A stretch of DNA of 37,928 bases from Opitutia bacterium (lineage in GTDB: Bacteria > Verrucomicrobiota > Verrucomicrobiae > Opitutales > UBA953): assembly GCA_947488485.1 (NCBI GenBank), contig CANKZO010000008.1, positions 1-37,928 on the forward strand. Direction: 5' to 3'. Below the pieces are notes generated by a model. That model was not told the origin of the DNA, ran no database searches, and was given only the letters and a program-made list of their open reading frames with translations. Shown here one piece after another: positions 7,247-15,782 of the stretch (positions within the stretch are counted from its first letter, which is position 1; the number at the start of each line of letters is the position of its first letter). Position numbers and translations under genes: made by a program.

Positions 7247-10231
7247 TTACTTGGCCGGCTCGGTGACGACCGGAGTAGGCTCGGTCGGATTCGCCGCTTC
7301 GATCGGCTCGCGGTAGACGGCGCCGGCCGGAGAGATGAGCGTCGGATTCGAGAAGGTCGCGCCCGCGCGCATGCCCGGATGGGTGCTGCGGAGGGTGGCG
7401 CCGCCCGGCGAGACGAGGTTCGCGGTGACGAACACCATCAGACTGCGCTTCTGGACGCTCTTGCCGGTGGAGCGGAAAGCCGCGCCGATGAGGGGCAGGT
7501 TGCCGAGGACCGGGACCTTGTCGTCGACGGTCTTTACTTCTTCGCGGGTCAGGCCGCCGATGACGACCGTGGCACCGTCGAAGACGGTGACGTCGGTCGT
7601 GACTTCGCGGGTGCTGAAGATCGGCTGGAAGAAGCCGGAGGGGACGGTGACCGTGACACCGCCGGTCAAGGCGACGGACGTACCGCCGTATTCGACGAAG
7701 CCTTCGAACTCGGTGACCTTCGGCTTGAGGTTGAGGGCGATGGAGTCATCGGCCGCGACGGTCGGGGTGACTTCGAGGGTCACGCCGACTTCCTGGACGG
7801 TGAAGTCCTGGGGCGTACCGGCCGTGATCGCGACGGAGGTGCTGGTGGCGCCGAGGGCACCGCCGCCGCCGCCTTGGCCGACGTTGGACTGGATGTCACC
7901 GTAGGCCTGCGGATAGCGGAGCAGCTGGGCCACCTTGATGACCGCGGTCTTACCGTCGAGAACGGTCAGGCTCGGGGAGGACATCAGGTCGCTGCCGGCG
8001 CTTTCTTCGATGGCACGGATGGCAACGGCCAGGGTCTCCTGTCCGAGCACACTGACGGTGCCGGTGTAAGTGTTGGCCAGGTTGCCGAGGTTCATGCCTC
8101 CGGGGAAGCTCGGGGCGACGTTCGGGAAGGTCTGGAGGTTGTTCGTGGTGACACCGGCGGTCGTGATCTGACTGTTGATCGTCAGGTTCTTCGGGGCGGA
8201 GTTATTCTGGGCGAACACGCGGTTGATCGAGCGGAGGTTGCTGCCGGCATTGACGTTGCCGTTGCCACCAGCGGTCGGGGCGAGCGTCCAGTTGACGCCG
8301 AGTTCATTGAGCGCCTTCTGCTCGACTTCGATGAACTTGGCTTCGATGTGGACCTGCTTGATGTCGGAGTAACGACGGATGATGTTCTTCACGCGGTCCA
8401 GATTCTTCGGGCTCTGCGTGACGATGAGGCGGGTACCGTCGAACGAGAGGGTCGCCGGGGGCTCGAACGGAACGCCCGAGCGGGTGAGGAAGCTCTTGAT
8501 CGCCATTTCCTGGGGGTTGCCGTCGGTAGGACCAGCCGCGCCACCGGCGCCGCCGAACGGATTGGCCGCCGCGCCACCCGGAGCGGTGGTATTGAGGCCC
8601 TGACCGGTCATCTTGACGACGGCAGCCTGGGTGAGTTCGAAGAACTGGGTGTCCAGCAGGCCGTCGCCGGCGTCCTTACGGACTTCGACGATGCCCGACG
8701 GGCTGACGGAGAAGCTGTAGCCGACGCGCTTGCAGAGGTAGTCGAGGGCCTGGAAGACCGTGACGTCGCGGAGCTGCAGGTTGACGGTGGGGCTTTCGCC
8801 GCCGTCGGTGACGGGGACGATGTTCACGCCCTTCTGGTCCTTGTCGTAGGTCTGCGAGAGGCTCGAGAGCTTGGTGAGGGCGCGATCGAGGGGTTCGTCG
8901 CGGGCGACGAAACCTTCGGGCAGGCGGATCGTCTTCATCTTCTCGGTGACCGGGTCGTTGCCGACGTCGGCGATCTTGGTGTTCTCGCGGTTGAAGACTT
9001 CCGGGAGCTTCCAGCTTTCGTCGAGGAGCTCGAGGAGCTTGCCCTTGGTCACGCCACGATTCCACTGGCCGGAGCCTTCGGACAGCATCTGGCGGATGCG
9101 GATCTGGTAGGCCTTGGATTCCGAGTTGTTCGGCTGGTACTGGAGGACTTCGCGGTAGGCGTCGAGGGCGCCCTGGTAGTCGCCGTAGAGGTAACGGGCG
9201 CGGCCCTTGACGAGGAGTTCAGTGACCTTGTCGTCCTTGACGCGGACGCCGGGGGAGAGCTCGTCGATGTTGCGGAAGGTCGGGTCGTTGCGCTTGGCGG
9301 CGAGTTCCTTCTGGAGGCGGAGCACGGCAGGATCGTCCTCGCCCTTCAGCTTCGCGTAATCGGCGACGAGGGAGGTGGCCCGAGTCATGTCGCGGGCGTC
9401 GATGGCGATGAGGGCGCGACGGGCGAGGGCCGAACCCTTGGTCGCCTTGATGCGTTCCTTGAGGTCCTTGTTGGAGAGGCTCTCGGAACCGAGGGCGCGG
9501 TCGGCGGCGTCGAGGTCGGAGATGGCCTTGTCGACCGATTCAGCGGTGCCCTTGCGGAGCAGCTTCTCGGCGGCGTCGATCGCATCGTCCTGCTTGGAGA
9601 GGGTGGCGGCGTTGTCCTTGGCGAGGCGCTTCACCTCTTCCTGGGCGACGGAGGCGCTGCCGGCGTCGCGGCGGACGGCGATCTCCTGCTTGGCGAGGGC
9701 GATGGTATCGCGCAGCTTCTGGGCGGCGGCGGTCGGGATGGCAGCGATGGCGCCGTTGGCGCCGTCGAGGATTTCCTGGGCGCGCTTGAGGTCGCCGGCG
9801 GCGACCTTGGCCTTGGCGGCTTCGATGGCGCGGGTGACTTCGTCAAAGCGGTTCTGATGAGCGATCGCGACTTCGTCGAGGGCGCCGCTGGCGGCGGGGG
9901 CCACGACGGCGGCCGGAGCAGCCGGAGCACCGTCGGTCGGAGCAGCGGCCTTGGCGTCGGCGGACTGCTTGGAGGTGGTGGCTTCGGCCAGGGCGGCGTT
10001 GACGGAGGTCAGGCCTTCGTTGGCTCCCATATCCTTCGGGTCGATCGCGAGGATCGCCTCGAACTTCTGCTTGGCGACCTGGAGATTGCCTTCATCGCGG
10101 GCCTTCAAGGCTTCGGCGAGGAGCAGCGGCTTGCGCGAGGCGGCGTCCCCATCCTGCGCGACGAGGGTGCCGGCGGCGAGAGCGAGGGCGAAAGCGGCCC
10201 AAGCGAGCTGCGAACGGTGGATATTTTTCAT
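7247..10231 (-). CDS. Long secretin with TPR-like N-terminus (PilQ/GspD superfamily; Amuc_1098-like)
   Basis: The start at ATG 10231 gives 994 residues beginning with a signal peptide (MKNIHRSQLAWAAFALALAAG…). Residues ~30-65 (AKQKFEAILAIDP) and ~345-368 (ARYLYGDYQGALDAYREVLQ) look like TPR units around a long helical region. An STN/N0-type domain follows at ~465-540 (VNLQLRDVTVFQALDYLCKR), then an N1-type fold (LIVTQSPKNLDRVKNIIRRY). The secretin barrel spans ~630-950, with VHIEAKFIEVEQKALNELGV, SSPSLTVLDGKTAVIKV and the signature DKVPVLGNLPLIGAAFRST. Secretins form the outer-membrane pore of type IV pili and type II/III secretion. As the last gene of a five-gene operon shared with Akkermansia it most likely forms the pore of that apparatus. 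The 56 codons open upstream overlap the previous gene and lack a signal peptide. Confidence 0.93.
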   Translation of the reverse strand: MKNIHRSQLAWAAFALALAAGTLVAQDGDAASRKPLLLAEALKARDEGNLQVAKQKFEAILAIDPKDMGANEGLTSVNAALAEATTSKQSADAKAAAPTDGAPAAPAAVVAPAASGALDEVAIAHQNRFDEVTRAIEAAKAKVAAGDLKRAQEILDGANGAIAAIPTAAAQKLRDTIALAKQEIAVRRDAGSASVAQEEVKRLAKDNAATLSKQDDAIDAAEKLLRKGTAESVDKAISDLDAADRALGSESLSNKDLKERIKATKGSALARRALIAIDARDMTRATSLVADYAKLKGEDDPAVLRLQKELAAKRNDPTFRNIDELSPGVRVKDDKVTELLVKGRARYLYGDYQGALDAYREVLQYQPNNSESKAYQIRIRQMLSEGSGQWNRGVTKGKLLELLDESWKLPEVFNRENTKIADVGNDPVTEKMKTIRLPEGFVARDEPLDRALTKLSSLSQTYDKDQKGVNIVPVTDGGESPTVNLQLRDVTVFQALDYLCKRVGYSFSVSPSGIVEVRKDAGDGLLDTQFFELTQAAVVKMTGQGLNTTAPGGAAANPFGGAGGAAGPTDGNPQEMAIKSFLTRSGVPFEPPATLSFDGTRLIVTQSPKNLDRVKNIIRRYSDIKQVHIEAKFIEVEQKALNELGVNWTLAPTAGGNGNVNAGSNLRSINRVFAQNNSAPKNLTINSQITTAGVTTNNLQTFPNVAPSFPGGMNLGNLANTYTGTVSVLGQETLAVAIRAIEESAGSDLMSSPSLTVLDGKTAVIKVAQLLRYPQAYGDIQSNVGQGGGGGALGATSTSVAITAGTPQDFTVQEVGVTLEVTPTVAADDSIALNLKPKVTEFEGFVEYGGTSVALTGGVTVTVPSGFFQPIFSTREVTTDVTVFDGATVVIGGLTREEVKTVDDKVPVLGNLPLIGAAFRSTGKSVQKRSLMVFVTANLVSPGGATLRSTHPGMRAGATFSNPTLISPAGAVYREPIEAANPTEPTPVVTEPAK

Positions 10232-10250
10232 GAGTGGGGTGCTTTGAAAA

Positions 10251-11189
10251 TTACTTGATGGAAGGGGTAGAGGCCTTGGGCGCCGGGGCGCCGGGCTTGT
10301 TCTTGGGCGCGGGGGGCGGGGGCGCCGGGACGACGAGCGTCTGCTGGTCGAACGTGAGCTTTTTCGGCCTCTTGGGGTTGAGGGCGATGGTCTTCTCAAA
10401 ACTCACGCTCTTGTTCGTCAAGTCAATGCCTTTGACCACGAAGGAGGCTCCGTTGAGGACAAACTTATCCCCAGCCGCGTGCAGGGTCAGGCTCCAGGCC
10501 GGATCTTCGGGGGAGCGCAGGACGATGTCGACGCGGCCTTTGAACTCGTAGGGCTTCTCGTCATCGATTTCGAGGACCTGACCGAATTGGCGGTCGTCGA
10601 CCGTGAGGATGTTACGCGCGAACGGGAAGCCGTCCGCATCCTTGCCTTTGACCACCCGGTAGGCCTTGAGGGTCAGATTAGGGGCGTCAGGGATGGGCTT
10701 GTTCAGCTTACAATCGTCGAGGTAACGATTGGTCTTCACGTTCTTGAGCGAGAACAGGCGGTCTTCTTCCTTCTTGCCCGGAGGGAGCGAAGAAGTGCTG
10801 AGCATATAGGTGTAGATCGGGTAGCCGACCGAGACGAGCTCCACGCCGAAGGGAGGCAGCACGTCGGCCTTGCGGCTGCGCGGGACGTATTCCTTGATCG
10901 TCGGATCCCAGACGACGTCGATGGTGGTGAAGAGGTCGTAATCCCAGTTCTCGTCGTCTTCTTCGGGGCTCAGCCAATCCTTGACGTTGTCTTCGAGAGA
11001 GGCGCGGGCGACGGTCGGATAAGCGGCGCCGGCGGGAGGCGCCTGGCGGAGCTTGGTGAGGACGGCGGTCTTGCCATCTTCATCGGGCACCGGCGGAGCG
11101 ATCCAGCCCGGATTAAGATAGACGGCGACACCGCCGGCGAACAGGAGCGCGCCGAGCGCGACGAGAAGGATATCCTTGCGGGAGTTCAT
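10251..11189 (-). CDS. Single-TM periplasmic protein of pilus-like operon (Amuc_1099 position)
   Basis: This 312-residue protein has one N-terminal membrane anchor (DILLVALGALLFAGGVAVYL, residues 5-24) and a beta-rich periplasmic part. That part holds repeated short segments such as PPFGVELVSVGYPIYTYML and FVLNGASFVVKGIDLTNKSV, and the protein ends in a Pro/Lys/Ala tail. I recognise no Pfam family. Its place between the PilO-like protein and the secretin is the place PilP holds in classical pil operons and Amuc_1099 holds in Akkermansia, so a role linking the inner-membrane complex to the secretin is an inference from position. Its stop lies 19 bp upstream of the secretin start. Confidence 0.78.
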   Translation of the reverse strand: MNSRKDILLVALGALLFAGGVAVYLNPGWIAPPVPDEDGKTAVLTKLRQAPPAGAAYPTVARASLEDNVKDWLSPEEDDENWDYDLFTTIDVVWDPTIKEYVPRSRKADVLPPFGVELVSVGYPIYTYMLSTSSLPPGKKEEDRLFSLKNVKTNRYLDDCKLNKPIPDAPNLTLKAYRVVKGKDADGFPFARNILTVDDRQFGQVLEIDDEKPYEFKGRVDIVLRSPEDPAWSLTLHAAGDKFVLNGASFVVKGIDLTNKSVSFEKTIALNPKRPKKLTFDQQTLVVPAPPPPAPKNKPGAPAPKASTPSIK

Positions 11190-11201
11190 GTCCGGGATGC
11201 T

Positions 11202-12317
11202 TTATTTCTTAGGTTCGCCTTCGACCCCGGCGGCGGGCTTTTCTGCGGGGATGGAGAGGTAGTCGACCTGGACCACGAAGGTCGAAAGCTTGCGCTGCAC
11301 GACCTGGACACGCTTGTCTTCGGTGGAGGCGGCGGCGCCGGGGCCGGTCGCCGCAGCGGCGGGAGCCTGATCGAAGAACGAAAGGGCCGGCGTGCCGACC
11401 ACGACGGGGCTCGGTCCGGCGGCCGCGCCGGCGGCCGGGACGAGCGCGACGGGCGCGGAGAGCAACTTCTCGATCTCCTTGGTCGTCGTGCCCACGTCGA
11501 TGGTGGTCACGGCGAGCGGACGGCCGGAATTGCGGATCTTGTTCACGAAAGTACGCAGGGTCGGGGTGTAGCCGACGAAGCGCACGCGGAACGAAAGGGT
11601 CTCGACGAGGCCGTTGCGGGCGAACGTGCGCGCCGGGGCGAACTCGTCGGTCTCATTGCGAGGGGCTTCGCTGTCCGGACCGAACGTGCCGGCGCCGGGG
11701 CGGCCTTCCGGGATGACGATGTAGGTCTCGACGGGCTCGCGGTCGACGGACTCGATCAGCAGGGGCGAACCGACGGGGCGGGATTCGATGAGCTGACGGA
11801 CGAGGAAATCGATGATGAGGCGCTGCTGGTCGACCTTCTGGAAGTCGCGCTTCGGGGAAGTCCCTTGGTTATGGATGTAACGATGGAAACCGAAGGCGGT
11901 GGGTTCGTTCGGCGAGAATTTCACGCCTTGGTCGGACGCCAGCTTGCGCCAGCCGTCGACCGACTCACGGAGCAAGGCGCTGAGTTCGGCGGAGTTGGCC
12001 GAAGCCTTGCCGCGGATGGCCATCTCGGCGTTGCCGGCGATGAGCGCGTTCAGCTTCTCGCGGTGGGCGGCGAGGTCGGCGACGTCGCTCTGGGCGGCCT
12101 TGACGTTGTCTTCGTTGAGGGAGACGAGCGCTTCGCCCGGGGCGAAGGCGTGTCCGTTGAGGAGGCCGGCTTCGACGGTGGTGCTGCTGCGCAGCGCGCG
12201 GGAGGTCTCGTCACCGCCGCTATAAGCGAGGTAAGCCATGGCCAGGCCGGCGAGGAAAGCCGCGCCGAGGAGGATGAGTCCGAGGTTGAAGCCGAGGTTC
12301 TTCTTGAAACGGTTCAT
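11202..12317 (-). CDS. PilO-like inner-membrane protein (Amuc_1100-like by position and layout)
   Basis: This 371-residue protein has one N-terminal TM (LGLILLGAAFLAGLAMAYLAY, residues ~12-32), then a coiled coil (about 65-115). A ferredoxin-like periplasmic region follows (ETLSFRVRFVGYTPTLRTFVNKIRNS, then PLAVTTIDVGT), then a low-complexity Ala/Pro insertion, and a last strand VVQVDYLSI near 350. This order of TM, coiled coil and PilO-type ferredoxin fold split by an Ala/Pro linker is what is seen in Amuc_1100 of Akkermansia, the protein reported to signal through TLR2. Sequence identity looks low, so orthology rests on gene order and layout. It probably pairs with the PilN part of the adjacent fusion. 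The gap to the upstream gene is 4 bp. Confidence 0.8.
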   Translation of the reverse strand: MNRFKKNLGFNLGLILLGAAFLAGLAMAYLAYSGGDETSRALRSSTTVEAGLLNGHAFAPGEALVSLNEDNVKAAQSDVADLAAHREKLNALIAGNAEMAIRGKASANSAELSALLRESVDGWRKLASDQGVKFSPNEPTAFGFHRYIHNQGTSPKRDFQKVDQQRLIIDFLVRQLIESRPVGSPLLIESVDREPVETYIVIPEGRPGAGTFGPDSEAPRNETDEFAPARTFARNGLVETLSFRVRFVGYTPTLRTFVNKIRNSGRPLAVTTIDVGTTTKEIEKLLSAPVALVPAAGAAAGPSPVVVGTPALSFFDQAPAAAATGPGAAASTEDKRVQVVQRKLSTFVVQVDYLSIPAEKPAAGVEGEPKK

Positions 12318-12321
12318 GAAC

Positions 12322-14025
12322 TTAGAGGGCCTTTTCCTTATGGATGACGAGGGTGATGGTGGCCTTCGGACTACGGATGGTGTTCTGCTCCGTCACGCTG
12401 ATCTCGTTCTCGGGGACGGCGCTCACGTAAGGCGACTTGCGCACCGCTTCGAGGAGCCGGCCGATATGCGCCTTTTCCGAAGCGGAACGATACTGCTTCA
12501 CGTCGAAGGGAACGTCGGAGAAAAGGAAGCGGACCGTGAGGATGACCTTGGTGACGACCACGGGCGGCAGCGGCGGCTGGCCTTCCGGCGCGGGCGCGGC
12601 CGGCTGGGTGTCATACTTGACGTGCATCTCCTCGATCCAGGTGTTCTTGCAGGAACCGACGCGGGCCTGGAGGTCGCCGAGGAAGGCCGGCCAGTTCGAA
12701 CGGTTGAGGACGACGAATTCGAGTTCCTTGCACTTGGCGGCGAGCTCGATGGCCTGCTTGCGGGATTCTTCGATGGCCGAGCGACGGGTGGTCAGTTCGC
12801 CCTGGCGGGCGGCCACTTCGGCGATCTGCTGCTTGTTCCAGCCTTCGGAGGAGGCCAGGGCGAGCCAGACGCAGAACGGGGCGGCGGCGGCGAGGGCCGC
12901 GGCGGCGAGGAGACGCGGCTTGCGCGCGTCGAACGCCTGCTGGGAGGCGATGTCGCGCGGGATCAGGTTGACGCCGATGGGCTGGGTCAGGACGAGGCGC
13001 GCGGCTTCGCCGATGACCTCGGTGATCTGATACTTGGCGCGCTGGAGCTGCTCGGAGGTGATGCTTTCGCCCGGCGTGATGACGGCGGAGGGATCGAAGA
13101 GTTCGACCTGGAGACGGAGGGTCTCGCAGAGCTGCTCCGAAAGGCCGGGGACCTGCGAACCGCGGCCGGTCACGAGGATGCGGGCGGGCTGGCGACCATT
13201 GGCGCCACGGCGGACGTTGATGAGGCGGCGATTGATATCCTGCGCGAGGCGGCGGATGAAGGTCTGCGCATTCGCCTGCAGGACGGCGACCTGCGGATCG
13301 GTTTCGGCGAGCTGGAGCACGCCGGAGAAGTAGCCGACCTTGATGGCTTCGGAGGTCGCGAAAGGCTGGCCGGTGTTGTCGGAGACGCCCTGGGTGAGCA
13401 GGTTGCCGCCCATGTTGGTGGCGGTCTGGATGTTGACGCCGCCCGGACCGACGAAACTCAGCGTGGTCGAACGAGCGCCGACGTTGACGATGAGGACTTC
13501 TTCGGCGGACGAACCGCCGCCGAGCCGGAACGCCTGGCTGTCGAGCAGCGGGGCGGCCTGGATGGACATCGGGCGGAGACCCGTCGAAGTGACGAGATTG
13601 GCGATGCGCGTGGCGACCTCGGTGCGCAGGGCGAAAAGCAGGACTTCGGCTTCGACGCCGTCGGAGGCCATCAGCTGGCTGTCCCAGATGACTTCGTTGA
13701 GCGGGTAAGGAATCGCGTTCTGGGCCTCGAAGGCGACGATCTGGGCCTGCTTGGCCTTCTCGACCTGCGCCACCTTGAGGGGTTTCTGGAGCAGCAGGAA
13801 GGCCGGGGCGATGACGGTGACGCGGCCCTTGAGGTCATTCTGGTTCACCAGGTTGGCGAGCGCGGCGATCGCCGCGTTCAACCACTCGTCGTCACCGGTC
13901 AGGCCGGGGGCGATCTCTTCGACGTAGAACTGCTCGAGGACGAGGGTGCCGGAAGCGGCGGAGAACTGCGAGACCGAGACGTTAGACGCGGCAAGATTGA
14001 CGATGGTGGCCTTCTTCTGGCTCAT
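12322..14025 (-). CDS. PilM-PilN fusion protein of pilus-like operon (Amuc_1101 position)
   Basis: This 567-residue protein joins two classical pilus components. Residues 1-~345 are an actin/FtsA-like PilM domain, with an N-terminal strand ATIVNLAASNVSVSQF, a phosphate-2-like segment VLIVNVGARSTTLSFV near 170-185, GGNLLTQGV, and an adenosine-type motif RILVTGRGSQVPGLSEQL near 278. Next comes the PilN hallmark VNLIPRD (~351). A TM segment follows at ~368-388, then a coiled coil and a ferredoxin-like periplasmic part (ILTVRFLFSDVPFDVKQYRS, near 505) to the C-terminus. In Pseudomonas-type systems PilM is cytosolic and binds the N-terminus of the separate PilN. Here the contact is made covalent. 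An ATP-binding role for the PilM half is inferred from family knowledge. Confidence 0.88.
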   Translation of the reverse strand: MSQKKATIVNLAASNVSVSQFSAASGTLVLEQFYVEEIAPGLTGDDEWLNAAIAALANLVNQNDLKGRVTVIAPAFLLLQKPLKVAQVEKAKQAQIVAFEAQNAIPYPLNEVIWDSQLMASDGVEAEVLLFALRTEVATRIANLVTSTGLRPMSIQAAPLLDSQAFRLGGGSSAEEVLIVNVGARSTTLSFVGPGGVNIQTATNMGGNLLTQGVSDNTGQPFATSEAIKVGYFSGVLQLAETDPQVAVLQANAQTFIRRLAQDINRRLINVRRGANGRQPARILVTGRGSQVPGLSEQLCETLRLQVELFDPSAVITPGESITSEQLQRAKYQITEVIGEAARLVLTQPIGVNLIPRDIASQQAFDARKPRLLAAAALAAAAPFCVWLALASSEGWNKQQIAEVAARQGELTTRRSAIEESRKQAIELAAKCKELEFVVLNRSNWPAFLGDLQARVGSCKNTWIEEMHVKYDTQPAAPAPEGQPPLPPVVVTKVILTVRFLFSDVPFDVKQYRSASEKAHIGRLLEAVRKSPYVSAVPENEISVTEQNTIRSPKATITLVIHKEKAL

Positions 14026-14046
14026 ACGGGAAAAGGGTTGGGAGGA

Positions 14047-14772
14047 TTAGCGCGCGGAGGCGTCTTCCCGGATGAACTCCGGCTGAGGCGAACCTTGCGG
14101 CAGACTGTCGTAGAAAGCGGCGGGGACGAGGTAGTGGGGGCGGAGCATGCCGTTGTTGGCGTTGACGGCGCGGTCGGCTTCGGAACGGGCGACGTCGAAG
14201 GCCTTCTTGTCGATGAACATCTTGTGCATCGCGTTGGCCATGTCCGGGACCGGGCGACCGGCTTCGGTGAAGAGGGGCTGCTCGGTGCCGCCGACGTCGA
14301 CCTGGACGTAGTAGAAGTCGGGCTGCATCTTGAGACGGTCGCGCTTGATGATGTCGCCGGGGAGGTAGAAATAGACGGAGCGATCGGTGTTCACTTCCAT
14401 GGTGAGCACCGTCGCGGACGAGCGATAATAGGCGAACTCGGCGGCGGTCGTGGTGCCGATCGGCTTGAAAATCAGGGTCAAGGTGACCTTCACTTTGTCG
14501 ACCCAGGTCTTGTTGATCGGCTTCTTCGGGCCGGCTTCGGTTTCGCCGGCGGCCGCGACGGCGGCGGGGTTGAAATTGGCATGGAGCTCGACCTGCGTAC
14601 GGATCCACGGATTCTGCTGACCGCCGAGCTTGACCGGGTCGAAGTGGATCGAGCGGACGTTGACGGCGCTTTTACCCGAGGTCGCATCGGCCTTCCCCGC
14701 CTGGGCGAGGAGACCGGAGACGGACAAGCAGAACGCTATTAGGCTGGCAAAAACAGCACGTACTTGGGGCAT
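14047..14772 (-). CDS. Exported Ig-like periplasmic protein heading the pilus-like operon (Amuc_1102 position)
   Basis: The start at ATG 14772 gives 241 residues beginning with a clean signal peptide (MPQVRAVFASLIAFCLSVSGLLA | QAG). An upstream in-frame ATG would put 22 hydrophilic residues before it and is less likely. The mature protein is beta-rich (VNVRSIHFDPVKLGG, WVDKVKVTLTLIFKP, YFYLPGDIIKRD, YYVQVDVGG), consistent with an immunoglobulin-like sandwich, as has been described for Amuc_1102. A C-terminal helical region holds KMFIDKKAFDVARSEADRA. I recognise no other family. It is the first gene of the operon, 21 bp ahead of the PilM-PilN fusion, so the promoter should lie in 14773-14894. 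Confidence 0.75.
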   Translation of the reverse strand: MPQVRAVFASLIAFCLSVSGLLAQAGKADATSGKSAVNVRSIHFDPVKLGGQQNPWIRTQVELHANFNPAAVAAAGETEAGPKKPINKTWVDKVKVTLTLIFKPIGTTTAAEFAYYRSSATVLTMEVNTDRSVYFYLPGDIIKRDRLKMQPDFYYVQVDVGGTEQPLFTEAGRPVPDMANAMHKMFIDKKAFDVARSEADRAVNANNGMLRPHYLVPAAFYDSLPQGSPQPEFIREDASAR

Positions 14773-14843
14773 GGGGAGGCGAAATGTGTCTTTGGCCCAA
14801 GCGGGAGGCAAACGCAAAAAGACGCCCTTCGGGAACAATAGTT

Positions 14844-14854
14844 TATTGCAAATA
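14844..14854. promoter_or_regulatory. AT-rich inverted repeat between pilus-like operon and znuACB
   Basis: TATT-GCA-AATA is a small perfect inverted repeat inside the most AT-rich stretch (14836-14858) of the 122-bp divergent intergenic region. It lies about 40 bp upstream of the znuA GTG. Zinc- and manganese-responsive repressors bind AT-rich palindromes at such positions, but the repeat is too short to name a regulator. Confidence 0.25.
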
Positions 14855-14894
14855 TCTTGCGTCTAAGCGCCGTTCCTGAATCATCATTCTTTGC

Positions 14895-15782
14895 GTGCGT
14901 CGCCTCCTCTCCATCCTCGGCTTCTTCAGCTTCGCCGTCGCGGTGAACGCTGCCTCCGAGCCGGCCAAACCGTTGGTGGTCTCAAGTTTTACGATCATCG
15001 CAGACTGGGTTCAAGTCCTTGGAAATAAACGAGTTGAACTCGTCAATCTTGTCCCGTCCCACAGTGAAACCCACGGATACCAACTCAGCGCCCGGAACGC
15101 CCGCGACCTGCGCCGAGCCCAACTGATCGTCGGGATGAGCCCGACGCTTGAACCTTGGCTGGAGGCCTGGGCGAAGTCACACGATCGCACGGCCCAACTC
15201 CTCTGGCTCTTCGATGAACGTAAGCCGGCCCACGATGGCCACGCCCATGGCTCCGACCCCCACGCCTGGACGGACCCGGCGGAGGTCAAGAAGATGACGC
15301 GGGTCCTCGCCACGCGGTTGGGCGCACTGATCGGGGCTGAAAATTCGGAAGCGTCTTACCATCAATATGTTAAGGAGGTTGAACAGGTCGATGCAGCATT
15401 ACGCCGGCTCTTCTCCACCCTGCCGGCCGGACGCCGCAGCCTCGTGACCCAGCACGCCAACCTCAGCCACTTCGCCCAAAGTTACGGGCTGCGGATCGCC
15501 CGCACGATCCTCGCGAGCAGTTCCGCCGAGTCCGCCGACCCTTCGGCCCGGCATTTCTCGGAGCTGCTCGCCTTGATTCGCCGAGAAGGGATCCGGGTCA
15601 TCGTCACCGACGCCGGCCAAAGCGACGCCTTCGCCCAACGTCTGGCCGAAGACGCCGGCCTCCCTCCCCCGCTGAGCCTTTCCTTCGAATACCTTGAACC
15701 GGCCGGACGCCCGGGCGACAGTTGGACCGGCATGATGCTCCTCAACGGCCGCCGCCTGCACGAGGCCCTGTCCTCCCGATGA
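14895..15782 (+). CDS. znuA: Zinc/manganese ABC transporter substrate-binding protein (ZnuA-like)
   Basis: This 295-residue cluster A-I metal-binding protein (PF01297) has a signal peptide (MRRLLSILGFFSFAVAVNA). It would capture Zn2+ or Mn2+ in the periplasm and deliver it to the ZnuB permease. Probable ligands are His60 (SETHGYQ), His123 (SDPHAWTDP), His187 (VTQHANL) and Asp239 (VIVTDAGQ). A three-His-plus-Asp set favours zinc. A short His-rich loop (HDGHAHG, residues 113-119) precedes the second ligand, also typical of zinc importers. The start is GTG at 14895, chosen because it gives the signal peptide immediately. The stop overlaps the start of the ATPase gene by four bases (ATGA). Confidence 0.9.
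   Translation: MRRLLSILGFFSFAVAVNAASEPAKPLVVSSFTIIADWVQVLGNKRVELVNLVPSHSETHGYQLSARNARDLRRAQLIVGMSPTLEPWLEAWAKSHDRTAQLLWLFDERKPAHDGHAHGSDPHAWTDPAEVKKMTRVLATRLGALIGAENSEASYHQYVKEVEQVDAALRRLFSTLPAGRRSLVTQHANLSHFAQSYGLRIARTILASSSAESADPSARHFSELLALIRREGIRVIVTDAGQSDAFAQRLAEDAGLPPPLSLSFEYLEPAGRPGDSWTGMMLLNGRRLHEALSSR

Noticed and set aside
7127..10258. Open plus-strand frame of over 1000 codons opposite the secretin gene
   Set aside because: Its Gly/Asp/Glu/Val-rich, low-complexity translation is the typical antisense mirror of a high-GC gene with strong third-position bias. The minus strand has clear secretin motifs.
12238..14742. Long plus-strand frame opposite the PilM-PilN fusion and Ig-like genes
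   Set aside because: Same antisense signature and no start context. The minus-strand genes have signal peptide, TM and family motifs.
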